Source: Climacium dendroides (Eukaryota > Streptophyta > Bryopsida > Hypnales > Climaciaceae). From it: a DNA stretch of 64,000 nucleotides. Of this stretch, positions 46,132 through 58,835 are shown piece after piece. Position numbers and translations under genes: made by a program. Location of the stretch: contig OX467082.1 of assembly GCA_950106755.1 (NCBI GenBank), forward strand, positions 35,650,001-35,714,000. The letters are read 5' to 3'. The notes beneath the pieces were generated by a model. It had not been told where the DNA came from. It saw only the letters and a program-made list of their open reading frames with translations, and ran no database searches. Each line of letters begins with the position of its first letter. The first letter of the stretch is position 1.

Positions 46132-47150
46132 GAGGCTGGCGGCTTTGTACTGTCAGTGGCTCTGCAATGAAATTCCGTTTCATTTGCTTAAAAAAACACC
46201 CCAAAAAACAGTGCAAGCGTTCTGGCAAGTTAGATTCAACCCTTTGAGTCAGTCAATGATTATGTAGGTGCCTTGAGCGAGCCAGAGATTGCATTCTATA
46301 TTTGCAGCAGCCCCATGCAACTTGGGAGCTGCTTACACTTACACCCAAGCATTCAGGAAGAAATATATTCTCCTCTTTACTTTGAACACTACTTGCATGT
46401 TCCTTCTTCGTTTTCAACCGCCCATCGCAGGACTCCTTGTTGGAGCTTTTAACTTAATATGAACCACAGCCATGGCAGACAAACAGGGCCATCAGTTTAA
46501 AAAATGCAATCGATTGCGTAGCCACGCACAACGCAAGCAGTCTGAAATTGTAAGTTTCAAACACCCTTATCACCGATATGAATGCTGATGAACCATTTTT
46601 CTATGCACTGCTCAATGTCCGGTGGGAAAACTAATTGTCCAGTATGCTTAGAGCTTGTTGGATACAAACACAGGCTATGTATTGAATCTCTCTGGCGACC
46701 CACCTGGAGACGAGAATGCACGAATCCTGTGCACATTGACAAGATCGGTGCAAACCTATACATGACCTAGAATTCTGCTCTATCTCGTCACAATCTCTGA
46801 TGTATAGAACATGGTCCCCGTGACCTAATTAGTCTAGGCGTGAATGCTTATGACCCACTTCCTTGAACTTCTCCCTTGCACAAATCCGGGGCAACAAACA
46901 ATGCTGATCTACTCGTCCAAGAAGGATGACTCACACCTTCACTTGGTGCAAATCATGAGGAACCTTGAACCCTAAGCCCTAATCCTCTTGTAATAGTGTA
47001 GCAAAGAGTCTAGCCTCGAGAGGGGATAAGTTATGTAGTTTTTGCGTGACCGTCATTGTCCTATGTACCTTGATATGGGACCCTAAACGAGCAGAATCCT
47101 TATGTAAGCAAGCTTAGAAAAGAGCTGGAGTTACTTCTCTCACCTAAACC
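46132..47150. other. Intergenic DNA between the U6 copy and the repeat-protein gene
   Basis: Directly downstream of U6 lies AATGAAATTCCGTTTCATT (46171-46189), a perfect 7-bp hairpin. With its neighbours it is inverted relative to about 34833-34878. No gene is recognised. Confidence 0.5.
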
Positions 47151-50100
47151 CTAATTTGCCTGTCGCTGGTACCACAGATCTGGTGGTGGTGGTGGTGCCG
47201 AAGCTTGGTGCCCAGCACCAGACTGCGCATTCCCAGCTTGTGGATACGCCATCGGCGCCTGCATCTTGTTGTAATCCCCCATTTGCACATACGGCGAAAA
47301 TTGAGTCTGTCCCGGAGTCGATGAAGCCGGTGCAGCTTGGGGCTTGTTGTAATCCCCCATTTGAACGTACGGATTCCCTTGAGGGGGTCCCCGAGTGAAC
47401 GAAGCTGGTGCAGCTTGCGGCTTGTTGTAATCCCCCATTTGGACATACGGATTCCCTTGAGGGGGTCCCCGAGTGAACGAAGCTGGTGCAGCTTGCGGCT
47501 TGTTGTAATCCCCCATTTGGACATACGGATTCCCTTGAGGTTGAGAATACATCGGCCGGGTCTGCTGTGAACCATACGGCTGCTGGAAGTATGTGGGATT
47601 TGGTGGCGGAGTGTAAGTTTGCGCAGCTGCGGCAGCTTGAAAAAACCCGCCTACTTGGACTTGCGGTTGAAAATTGGACGAATTCGCTGGTGCTTTGTGC
47701 CCCATGACCTGGATTCCTTGCGGTTGAACTTGAGGCTGAAAGAAAGACGAATTCTTTGGTGGTGAGTATCCCATAATTACAGTTGAGTTTTTCGTTGCTA
47801 GCGGATTGGAATTGGAAGTTGGTTGCATGATCGGCCCCTGCGGATAGCCGGGCACCATGCTCGGTGCCCGCTTCGTGTAAGGAGATTGAATCGAGGGCTG
47901 ATACGCAAGACATGGCTTCTGCGGTGGGGCTTCTTGCTGAAAGTATGCACTCGGTTGCGATACTTGCACAGGCGGCACGCCTCCGCTTTGTGGCTGAAAG
48001 AATGCATTTGGTTGCACCACTTGCGCTTTGGCCACGCCTTCGCTTTGTGGCTGAAAGAATGCATTGGTATACGATACTTGTGCTTCTCCAGCGCCTCCGC
48101 TTTGTTGCTTCATGTATGCATTCGTCTGGGATACCTCGGCTTCTCCAACACCTCCGCTTTGTGGCTGAAAGAATGCATTGGTATATGATACCCGCGCTTC
48201 TCCAGCTCCTCCGCTTTGTTGCTTAGTGTATGTATTCGTCTGGGATACTTCGACTTCTCCAACACCTCCGCTTTGTGGCTGAAAGAATGCATTGGTATAC
48301 GATACTTGTGCTTCTCCAGCGCCTCCGCTTTGTTGCTTGGTGTACGCATTCGTCTGGGATACTTCGGCTTCTCCAACACCTCCGCTTTGTGGCTGAAAAA
48401 ATGCATTGGTATACGATACCCGCGCTTCTCCAGCGCCTCCGCTTTGTTGCTTGGTGTATGTATTCGTCTGCGATACTTGTACTTCTCCATCACATCCGCT
48501 TTGTGGCTGAAAGAATGCATTTGTAAACGATACTCGCGCTTCTCCAGTTCCTCCGCTTCGTTGCTTGGTGTATGCGTTCGTCTGCGATACTTCAGCTTGT
48601 CCAGTGCCTTCATTTGGTGACTGAAATAATGTATTTGTCTGGGATAATTGTGCTTCTCCAGCACCTTCGCCTTGTTGCTGAAAGTATGCATTCGTCTGGG
48701 ATACTTGTGCTTCTCCAGCACCTCCGCTTTGTTGCTGAAAGTATGCATCCGTCTGGGATACTTGTACTTGTCCGGTGTCTCCCTTCTGTGGCTGAAAGTA
48801 AGTATTTGTCTGTGATACTTGTACTTCTCCAGCACCTCCACTCTGTGGCTGAAAGTATGCATTCGTCTGCGATACTTGTAGTTCTCCAGAGTCTCCTTTT
48901 TCTGGCTGAAAGTATCCATTCGTTTGCGACAGTCCGGCCCCTCCATTTTGTGGTTGAAAGTACGCATTTGTCTGCGACACTTGTGCTTGTCCCGCGCCTC
49001 CGTCTTGTTGCTGGAAGTATACATTTGTCTGTGATACTCGTGCACCTGCTTGCGTCGCGGCCACTTCTTGCGCCTGGAGGTACGTGCCTTGCGCGTTTCC
49101 ATACCCGTCCACCTGCACTTGCGTAACGACTGTGGTTTGCGCTTCGATCTGTACGCAGTTCTGCTCCGTCCACGTGTGGTGAACGTCGTGTGCCTTGTCA
49201 CCCAGTTTCCGGTACATCTTCTTGATGAGGTGCCGGTGGAGCATGTACTTGGGCGCAGCCAGAAGGGGAGTCATGATCCAGGCGGCGTTCATGGCGCTGT
49301 CGCCAATCATTTCCACCAAAATGTCCTTGAGAATCTCGGTCCACAACCACTCGCCCAACCCCAAGTGCTTCAGAATCTCCAGAACGGCCGTCTCCACACC
49401 CGCCATCAAGCTGCTCTTGGACGCCCGTTTGATAGTGTTCCCGACTTGGCTGCTCATGGACGTCAAGTCGCTGAAAGAGCGCACGTTCAGCAGCGGGATG
49501 AGACCCAGGGTGACGGAAAAGTTGACACACTGCATCACGGTGGCGGCCACCACCACGGCCACGCCGCTGAACGGGATCACCGTGCTGCTCACCACGGAGA
49601 GCGTCACCGTGGTGAGGTCCATGATGCGCTTCTTGCAGGCGTCGTCCACTAAGCCGTCGATCCTCCTCTTGATGTACTCCTTCACACGATGTAAAATCTC
49701 AGTCTCTGCAGATCGAGGTACACGCAATCAATGTCAGACCTCAGATCAATGCACGCATCACCAGTGATCACACTGAGACTGGTCACCTGTCTACACAGTT
49801 CAATACATGCACCTTCAATCTCAAACCTCCTCAAGGAATCGGAACTTCCTTCTAAACCTAGAAGACGAAAACACACGGGTACAAACCGCAAATGGTCATC
49901 TTCATGAAAACGGAGTGTTCCAGAACGCTAAAATTGTGGCTTTCAAGCTTCAAAACCCAGGACCACAATAGATTCGAGGTTTGAAACTGCCACCATCAAG
50001 TGAAATCCAGGCCATTTTGACGAATATGTGGTTCATAGTCGGCACCACCATAGCTTGCTCATTCACAGAGATATTGCTCATTAACATCAAGAATGGCTCC

Positions 50101-50326
50101 GAAATCACCGACGACATTGACAGTGATCGATCGAACGATCGAAAGGCAGTGACAACTTACCCGTAGCATGCCTGTCCTGCAGTCGGTGGCTCTCGAACTC
50201 CTTCCTATAGTCTGCCATGGACTTGCCGTCGATCATGGCTCCTTTCGAAGTTTCAGAAGTTACATCGCCACCCCTCAGTCTTACTTCCGATTCCACACCC
50301 TTGGAAGGTTTCAACTTCAACCCCAT
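47151..50326 (-). CDS. 906-residue protein with an alpha-helical hydrophobic N-terminal domain and long Gln/Tyr/Asn-rich tandem repeats
   Basis: Exon 1 is 50326-50161, exon 2 is 49705-47151. The intron has a GTAAGT donor and a CTGCAG acceptor, and phase 1 joins HAT to ETEILHRV in frame. Residues 56-225 form an amphipathic, hydrophobic helical domain with a VVSSTVIPFSGVAVVVAA segment at 93-110, faintly like the DUF697 helical pairs; that resemblance is only by eye. From residue 279 to about 655 come twenty 19-residue repeats (consensus VSQTNAYFQPQSGGAGE plus two residues). A Pro/Gln-rich linker follows, then four 26-residue repeats (NPYVQMGDYNK core) at about 778-882, and a tail with PPPPP. 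I do not recognise the family. The intact frame through low-complexity repeats argues for selection. An inferred role is a membrane-associated or condensate-forming scaffold. Long antisense frames over it are shadows of the repeat. Confidence 0.85.
47226..47540 (-). repeat. 78-bp coding tandem repeat (26 residues), four copies
   Basis: The core CTTGTTGTAATCCCCCATTT recurs at 78-bp spacing. The two middle copies are almost identical, so expansion is recent. The last copy towards the C-terminus has diverged. Confidence 0.9.
47900..49037 (-). repeat. 57-bp coding tandem repeat (19 residues), about twenty copies
   Basis: Units 1-8 are single 57-bp repeats of the YFQPQ/YFQQQ type; unit 2 has lost three residues. 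Units 9-18 form five 114-bp dimers that alternate a YTKQQSGGAGEA type with a FFQPQSGGVGEA type. This shows a second round of amplification by a higher-order unit. Units 19-20 are diverged. Confidence 0.92.
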
Positions 50327-52732
50327 CTCGTCTCACTTGTTGCAACGGAAAATCGATCAACACCGCCCGGCAGCACGCGAAACTAAACCAAGTTGGGCTC
50401 TCTCCAGCCTGTCGGTAAGTGCACCGAGCAATGAAGCTACGACTGTTCCTGATAAGAGCTCGATCAAATGAAAGATGCTAGCGAGGGACGTTGCAGGTGA
50501 CTGCAACAAAAGGCTTGCCTTGGAATCAAAATGGTTGCAAGCAAAAGAAGTGTGAAGCGAGATTTGCGACTGCAGGAGCGCTGTACAATTGCACAAATGC
50601 TTCAAGGTACTGGCGGGTACTGACGGTGAAACGCAAGGACGGGCTTTCAATGATCGTGGAGCCCAGGTCGTCACTGTTTGCCGCGGGAACGTGCTTGACA
50701 AGTGGGTACCGATTGTGTTACCGACTTTTTAAGTTTTAGGGTGGGTTGGGTCAGCCACTCGTTTTCGAGGCTCAACTTTGACAAAGGATACAAGCAGCTG
50801 CAGTCTATGGTAGAGGTACTTATTTTCTGATAACTTAAGCATTTCAGACTGTTGGATATGGGAAATTCGTTGAGATATGGATGAGTTTGATGTGTTCAAA
50901 CATGAGGATGAGGTTGAATGAAAAACAAAATAAAAATAAAATCTTTAAGAATGAATATTTTGTTCAATATAAATGTGAATTTTTTATTCGGACCCATTCC
51001 AGTCACACAAACTCACCTACTACAGTTAGCTTTGAGCCTTTTGCACTTCTTCCTAAGCAAGGAGGGAAGAGATATGAGTGGATAAGCAGGTACAAATAGA
51101 GAATCTTTTTCAATGAACAACATATCCAATTGTTGTTGACTATAGGTCACACTATAAAGCCATTGTTTGGAGGGTATCAAAAATAGGTACTTCTATCTTA
51201 CTTTACACAAACTCGCTCTTCATCATGGTAGTTTTTGTCAACGGGAAGCATCTTCCCTAGCTTTTGTCAAGAGCCAAAAATTGTGATACTTTGATTTGTC
51301 TTAGTAGTGTGTGAAATATTTTATCATCCTGCGTGCGTACCAAAGTCATTTTATTTTAAATTATTGTAAGTTGAAATATTATTGCATTGTATCAATTTCC
51401 ACAAAATAAAAATTTTGTGGTTGTACTTATTTTTAGGTAATACTAATTTTCCTCCCTCACTAATAGGACAATATCAATCTAATTGGACTATTCAAAATTG
51501 TAGGAGAATATCTTCGTGGTTCATGTACAATAAACGGTTCTTTACAAGCTTTGGACCAACAACAAGAAGTATTACGTTAACAAAAACTACATGCACATGA
51601 AGAAACCTGTATGAGTAGGTCAACTGAAATGTACACCAGTAATCCAATTTTACCTGTGATGAGATGGCTCCCATTTAGACTGTTCATAGGCAGAGTTACC
51701 TTACCGTATATGGTACCACATCCTGAATATGGCAAGCTTATAACGGATCAATTCCATTGCAAATTAAAAAAGTTATGGATCAATGATCTCCCACTTGACC
51801 ACACTGTTTCCAGAATTTGAGTTGACTCATCGGTGGTTTGCCTGTTGGGTACGCACGCAGGATGATAAACACAGGATTTATTTATTTTTTTCACACAAAT
51901 TTTTTTTTCAAATTTTGAATTCATATTTGCAATCAAAGACCCCAAATTAGACTGGAGAGCTCTACTTTATACCCTAAACATAGCACAAAATAGGGGGCAA
52001 GATTTTACTTTTATCCCCAAGAACTTGCGTTTTCTCCATGTTGGTCCCATTTCATGGCGCAGGGAGAATTGGCCCCCTCATTGCCCCGGTCAACTGTGTT
52101 TTGACAAAAAAGCCCCCTATGTTGTACTAATTTTTTGGCAATTCTTGCATCTCCCTAGAGTAATTTGGAGCCTCTAATTGCAAATATGAATTCAGAATTT
52201 CAAAAAAAAATTAAGCCTGTCAAAAAAAAATTCCAGGGCTTGCCCTGGAGGGGCAATGAGGGGGTCAATTCACCCTGGCCCATTTCATGAGACGGGTTTA
52301 GCGTTCTACGTTGAGTACATGGGAAAGGGAGTTATCAATAGAAATCACCAAATATGGAGTAAGGTAGTTTGCTTTAAAAGCAATCATCTTCTTCAAATCA
52401 ATCCTATAAGTAGCTCTTGAATAGATATGAGGTGGTCCTAAAATAGATATATGAGATAATGAATGGACAAAGGTTAAAGTATTATTTATTGCAAGAGTCA
52501 ATGATTCTACTTGGTTTTCCCATATCTCTTTACAAGTTGCAAGTGAAGGGATTTTACAATATCTAGTGGCATGGATAGGTCCTACAACATAAATCTTAAA
52601 AAAATTCAATGGTGCTTCAAAAAATATGAAACCATTTGTGTTACATTTTTCATATATTTTTCTTTATTTGAAAAATGAGATAAAAAACTTCCCATCCATT
52701 GAAACCCATGAAAAAAGCATACTAGTCCTTAA
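50327..52732. other. Upstream flank of the repeat-protein gene, then AT-rich non-coding DNA with crossed inverted repeats
   Basis: The minus-strand frame upstream of 50326 is closed by a stop at 50357-50359, which supports the ATG at 50326. Further on, AATTCATATTTGCAAT at about 51918 is inverted at about 52177, and CAGGG(A/T)GAATTG(G/A)CCCCCTCATTGCCCC-type sequence at about 52060-52087 is inverted at about 52250-52277. The pairs are therefore interleaved and not nested. About 52430-52732 is a dispersed repeat shared with about 44060-44400. Confidence 0.5.
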
Positions 52733-53306
52733 CCCCTAAAGTCCCAGTGTCCCTATAGGGGACAAAACGGATTTTGGGCAGGCTCTTATGATTTCAATTT
52801 TTACTGAAACTTTTTGAAAATTTCCCATAAGATAGAAAAACTTATGAGCTTTATGGGAATATAATTTTTATTTCAATTGGTGCTCAAGAGCAAAAGTTAT
52901 GCCACAATAACCTCAAAATGGGGGAGACCGGGCAACAAAAAAAATTCAAAAAAAATTGAAATAAAAATTTTAATATTTTTTTCTTGTAGATTATATTTTT
53001 TGTAAATGGGAAGCTTTTACTCATTCCATTTGGATTAGAGAGGTGAAAGTTATGGAGCTTCTTGTTTTGCAAGCAATCATAGCAACTTCTTGAAAGAAAT
53101 GAATTGCTTTCATTTTGAATGCTTATATCTTTCAATCTATATAGTCAAAAATCACAAAAGAATTATCACATGATCTAAAACAAGTGTAGAACAAGATCCT
53201 ATGGTCAGGGTTTTTTTAGATTAAAAAATTAATTTTGTAGGTGAACATAGTAGAAGTAGTAGTTTAAAGTGGTTTTGACACAAAAATGTGCTTGGGACTT
53301 TAGGGG
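52733..53306 (-). mobile_element. TTAA-flanked MITE-like element (possibly piggyBac-type), 574 bp
   Basis: The termini are CCCCTAAAGTCCCA and its inverse TGGGACTTTAGGGG, 14 bp and perfect, directly flanked by TTAA on both sides (52729-52732 and 53307-53310). The related sequence at about 44370 has a single TTAA at the same place, between ACTAGCCC and ATGGTCACTTTTAGAGC, and serves as an empty site. TTAA targets and ends starting CCC are the marks of piggyBac. There is no coding capacity. It lies inverted relative to the copy at 63002-63909. Confidence 0.88.
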
Positions 53307-53310
53307 TTAA

Positions 53311-56300
53311 ATGGTCACTTTTAGAGCAAACTACCGTATATATATAAGTAGTAATAGCATTAACCTTAGAAGGACACTGTAAATATGCTAGCAAGATTTT
53401 CTTTTGGTATTTTATGAGTGTTTTATATTGGTTTTGGATGTTGTTTGTGATTTTCAGTAACCAATTTGGTGATTTTGATGTGATGTTTTGTCTACTTGGG
53501 ATCTATTTTGTTTGTATGAATGCATGTGTGTTAGGTGGGCTAACGTGAGTCAGCCATTAGTTTCCCAGTTGGAGTCAGTTGTCAAAGTCGGTTTATGCCT
53601 AGCTGGAAGTTTAGTCCAGATCGGATTCTATGGAGTTGATCTCGATTTGGTTGTCAAGGTTGGTTTTTAACGGTTTGTGTGCAGTTCCAAATGGGAGGTG
53701 GTTGATGCAGTTTATTGCAGTTCGTGATTTGGCAACTGTCTGGGTTTCCTATTAGGCTAGTTTTGAATTCATTTTTGCTTTTACCCACTGATGAGAGTTT
53801 CAGTTGGAGTCCCAGCCAAGCAGTGCTGTGTATTTGTGTTTGTTTGTGTGTTTTGTTTATGTGAGTCCTAATCGGAAGTTTGATTTGGATTGTTTTTGGT
53901 TATGTGTTCTGATTGGCATGTTGAAAGTGTGTTAGTGTGTGGCCTGTTGGAGAAGTGAGTGTTCAAGTTGGAGATTTTATGCAGATTGAGGAAGTGTCTG
54001 CGGAGTCCGAAAACAGGAGTTCAAGTACCGGTGATTGAAGATTCTATGTAGGTACTTGAAGTTGCCTAATTAGAGAGTTTACGAAAATTAAAAAAATAAT
54101 TGTGGAAGTGAGAGATTGAGGATAAGGAATGTCCTAGTCGGAGTGAATTAAATGCCAAATGTTGAAGGAGATCCCGGTGTTACTCGTGGAGAGGAGAAGT
54201 TTCAAATCAATGAAGTCAGGACCTAGTCGGAGTGAGATTTCAAGAGATGACGAATTTTATATTCAAACTTTATGTCTGTAACGGTGATTTGTCACCAAGT
54301 TGGACAAATGAAATGGAAATAAATCAGAAATTAATGGTTGAATAATGAGTTAACCGAGTGGGAGTGAGTCATGATCTGCAGAATGTTGGTGTGAATGCAT
54401 GGCTGTAGTCCAAGTCGATTTAATCAAATTGCAAGCTGTGTTGGTGCTTGTGTGCGATTTTAAATGGATTGTCTGATTGATTGGAAGGAATTCTAAATGA
54501 ATTTGAATTAGTTTCCAATTTGTGGTTATAAATGTCGTTGTAATAAGTTGTTGTGATTGCCAGTCGGGTATGTGTGATGTTTAAAAATTTATAATAGTCC
54601 TGATTGGAGTCCATATAAAGTTTGAATGTTGTCTTGTCAAATTACCAATTTGGTTTGTGTCATGTTTGCATGCTGGTGGTCAATGATGAATGAGTTGTGA
54701 GAGGAGTTTTATGAGAAGATTTAATTAAGGATGGAAGAGAGAGAGTAAAATTATAATTTCAAGTTGGCGAAGACTTGTGAGGGCTGAAATAAATCCACAA
54801 GAATCAAATCAGCAGTCAAGGAGTATTCAATCCCTGTAGGAGCAAAGACAGCAAGGCTTAAGGTTGATACCGAATAGGAAGATGAAAGACCAACAGGCCC
54901 ATTGGAAGAAGTATCGGTCCAGGATGGAGTGAAAGTTCCAAGTTTGGAGAAAGCGTAAGGCAGATGGAGACGTAAAATTGAAGATCTAACTAGGAGCCAT
55001 CTTACCCTTGTGGCCTTTAAGAGTGGAGAGTTCCTAGTTGAGAAATTAGTATATTTTGTGAGGAAAAATATTTGTTTATGCAATAAATGAACATATTTTC
55101 TTCTTCTTATTTTTGTTGCAATGACTTATTGGCCTAATAGATTCTAATTAGAGACAACCCTATTAGAAAGACCTCCCTAGGAACGAACTTTACTATTGCT
55201 TTAGGTATTTCAATTAGGACCTAAGCTAATCTACAGACACCAAGGATATTTTGTGTCCTTTGCATGGTCAACGAGGTTTTGTGCATATTGAAGAATGAAT
55301 GATTTTCATCCTATTTTTATATGCAATGTTCTTAATGCTATATCCACATCATTAAATTGAGTTTCATACAATTTAAAATTTTGAAGTTGATGATTTGTAA
55401 TTACATTTCTAAATATAGAATGACATGGAAATTTTCTTTATACCACAATATTCTATACTATAAATTTACCTCTATTCTAAAAAATTTACATTTTTAGAAA
55501 TTGATTTGTATTTGATATGAATTTTTTTAATGTTTCTTCCAAAATTGAACATGGTAATTAGAAATTTATACCAAAAAATGAAATTTTTATAACAAACATT
55601 AAAGATTTGATTTCATCTTTGAATATAAAAATCCATAAATTCTTTTGTGAATAGCAAAAAATAGAAGATAATAGAGTGAGGGACTTTTAGTTTAATTATA
55701 GGTTCCATCTAGTAGGGTTTCACCTTGTAAGGATGCTACAGATCAATGGATGATTTCATTATAAACTATAGAAAAAAAATGCACCTATTGGTCCAAGAGT
55801 AGGAATATTTTGGTGACTACCTTGTTCATGGGGTTAACTCTAAAAGAATATAATAGGCCTATGTCCACTTTTTCAAACTTTATAGTTCTTTGCTCTATAC
55901 GCTAATACGCTATGTTGTTTGTTGCTTTGGGATTTGGGATTGCAAGACGTCAATACTTATAGCTTAGAATATTTACACCCTTGTGCACTAAAGGGTTGAT
56001 CAAGGGTTTGACATTCTTTAAGTGTGGATGACAAGTCCTCATAGTATTCTCATGATATTCAATCCTAATGCATCAAGCAATGGTCCTTGAAATTACTATT
56101 CATCCTAAATTTAATTGCTTTATTATTTATTCTAGTTGATGCATGGTCACTGAACTATTTTATTGGTCATATCTAATAAGCAAAAGTAGGGAATAAGAAT
56201 ATAGAGGGCTCTATGAGTGCAATTCACTGTGAGACAAATCCCACCCCCAAAGTTGGGCCGAGGAGGAGTGCATGGAACCCTAACTACTTTGTCTTCCAAG

Positions 56301-57809
56301 CAACAGACTTTTTTAAGTTTTTATTAGAACTTCTATTTTTTTGTAAATTGACCCCAAGTGAAAGAGGACCAGCCCTCCTAAACCTATAAAAACAGGCCCT
56401 AACTTATTTAAATCATCTCATCTAACCTCCACATGATTTAGGGGAGCTTCCTAAGTCAAAATTGCATTCAAAACTGCCCCTAGAGGTCTAAAATGGCCCA
56501 AAATTGAGCCCTAATTATCAATTCTAGCAGACCATGCTCCCACAAACCTCCAACTTCCACTAAATCTTAACCATTGAGCTTGCATGCAATTTTCAATCAT
56601 CATCAAACATTCCAATTGACCATTGGTACAAAAAAAACTTTTCATACCCATGTGCGATGAAAATTGCAATTTCACCATGAAAATTGAAGAAAACATTCAC
56701 AAAAAACTCAAATTTGACCTCTTGCTAGGATCAACAGATACCTCTTCACTAAAACCTCCACCAATGCTTTGATTCCGCTTCAAATTGAGTGAAATTAGTC
56801 TAGCTTAAAAGCTGACTTGAAGGCGCATCTTTTCTCTTAGTTTCGATTGAATCCATAGCTCCAGCTGCGTGCAACAGCTCACCAAAGTTGGACGTCCTCC
56901 ATGGTTGCGACTAAGACCACCTTGCACAAAATTGGTTGCTCTAACCTCGTCGTAGCTCCAAATCAGGCGAGACAAATCTTGTTGGAGAGCTGACTTCAAG
57001 GCACTCCTCCTCTCTAATATTCAGCTCCATTGGACCTTCTATGCGTCCGCAATCGTTCATCAAAGTGGGCCATCTGATGTTCTTCAAAGTTGTCAATCAC
57101 TTTTCTCTTCTAACCTACAATCACCCTCCATTTTCACTTAGTTTTGTCCTTTACCAAGTAAAAACCTACTCGATGAATTGTTCCTAAAAACTTTCTACCC
57201 TAATCTCCCACAATCTTAACTTTTCATGCCATGAATTCCCCAAAAACCTCTTCCACACAAAAGCACACAAGTTGCACCCAAAGAAAAAAAAAACAAGAGA
57301 GAGAGAGAGCTCCAAACCCTAATTCGACTATTATCCTTGCTTACTAACTAACTAACTTGCTAATCACCTACATCCATCCCTAATTTACTAAAAATTGTCA
57401 TTTAATTATTATTTTTGCCTAAATAGTATTCCTATCACTAGGTTAGTGTTTTCCTAGTAGTTATAAGTTCACTAACATTTTTTGTACTTTTTATGTTTAT
57501 CATTTTTTAGTAATCTTCAATTTATATTTAGATCTTTGTTTTCACCTTATTTTTATATTTTTTACCTTTTTTTAATTTTTTTCTTTGATGAGAGCTAAAA
57601 GCTTCCTAACTAATGGTTGTAGTTAAATCTAGAATACTAACACTTTTGAATTTAAAACTCATATATAGTTTTTATATTTTTCATTATCTTAAAGGTGAAC
57701 CAATATGGTGGTTTACAGGTGTCAACCATCTGCGGGGCATTCATGAGAATGCTACAGACTTAGAGTCTTGAAGCGAGTAGGTAAGATGTCTTTCCATTGG
57801 GCTATACGG
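53311..57809. other. Non-coding DNA; GT-rich 53.4-55.1 kb, then AT-rich
   Basis: No gene is supported. The first part has many scattered CTAGTCGGAGTGA/CAGTTGGAGTC-like motifs and may be the untranslated part of a retroelement. An imperfect ~180-bp tandem duplication lies at about 56811-57100 (AGCTGACTT(G/C)AAGGC...CACCAAAGT/CATCAAAGT). The minus frame at 54751-55083 has no recognisable motif. Confidence 0.45.
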
Positions 57810-58835
57810 TCACACATGGTACACCTTGCATCGCTCACCGTTTGTACGGGTAGGAAAATACATTCCATCTAGTGTAGCTAATTGCATAGTGTTGTTGGGA
57901 TAGGATTGCATGATCCAAAAAGGCCCTAACCAAAGAGCATCAAATTTGCTCGGAAATTCGAGTTTCTTTCCATCTTATAACATGACCATGGTTCTGGGAG
58001 TCAAAGTGCGTGGTTTGTGGCATTTGTCAAATGCTAGCTTCCTCCTTCATTGAACCGTCTCAATATGTTGGACACTAAGCCTCCGAGTTTCGCTTAGTCC
58101 CTCAAGCATGAGGACTCAATCTTGAATTGAATCCGAGACCGGCAATTGTGCCTCCATAGCAATACGGAGAGAGGGGATTTCCATCTCTATAGGTAAAATG
58201 GCCTCTATTCCATAAACAAGGGCAAATGGTGTTTGCCGTGTTGTGACTTTGAAGGTTGTCCGGTATGCCCACAAGGCGGCGGTCAACTTCGTGTCCCAAT
58301 CTCTCTTGTTATCTCGGATGGTTTTCCCCATGATCTTCACGATGGTTTGGTTTGCTCGTTCCACCAAACCGTTGGTTTGGGAATGATATGGGGTAGTTTT
58401 CCTATGGTCAATGCCATAGGTTTGGGTGAGCTCTTTGATGAGATCATTGAGGAAATGAGTACCGCGGTTGCTAATCAACCCCCGTGGAACTCCAAATCGA
58501 GAAAAGATGTTTTCAAACAAGTAGTTGGCCGTGGTTTTCTTATTGGCGGATTTGACCGCCTTGGCCTCAACCCATTTGGTTAAGTAATCCACCGCCAAAA
58601 TGATGTAAGTTTTTTGGCGGGATGAACTACGATGGACCGGCCCTATATAATCTATACCTCAATTCTCAAATGGGAGCAATGGAAGCGAGGGATTAAGTGG
58701 AAGTGCCATATGAAGGTCATTCCTTGCGTATTGTTGGCATACATCACACCGGTTAACATATTGGTGGGCATCTGCAAACATAGTAGGCCAAAAATATCCA
58801 GCCCTAAGGATTTTTTACGCGGTCAAGCCAGGGTT
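57810..58835 (-). pseudogene. Ty3/gypsy retrotransposon integrase fragment (C-terminal pol)
   Basis: One minus-strand frame carries, in order, the end of the HHCC zinc-binding domain (AGYFWPTM...NRCDVCQ), the DDE core (Asp in VDYLTKW, SNRGTHF, Glu in LVERANQ) and the C-terminal GPY-type motif (FDALWLGPFWI...NGERCKVYHV), ending at TGA 57810-57812. Integrase joins element cDNA to host DNA. Stops interrupt the frame at 58815-58817 (TAA), 58659-58661 (TGA), 58116-58118 (TGA), 58047-58049 (TGA) and 57975-57977 (TAA), with no frameshift. The second catalytic Asp is Asn (codon at 58469-58467). The rest of pol, gag and the LTRs were not found, so this is a truncated relic. Confidence 0.92.

Noticed and set aside
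45708..46133. A 141-codon frame at 45.7-46.1 kb
   Set aside because: It ends inside the U6 sequence and has no recognisable protein features.
47140..47160. Telomere-like CCTAAACCCTAA at the end of the repeat-protein gene
   Set aside because: Only about one and a half units, and it spans the stop codon of an intact gene.
48110..49201. A 363-codon antisense frame and several other long frames over the repeat-protein gene
   Set aside because: They arise because the 57-bp period is a multiple of three, which keeps every frame open; they have no start context, splice signals or recognisable domains.
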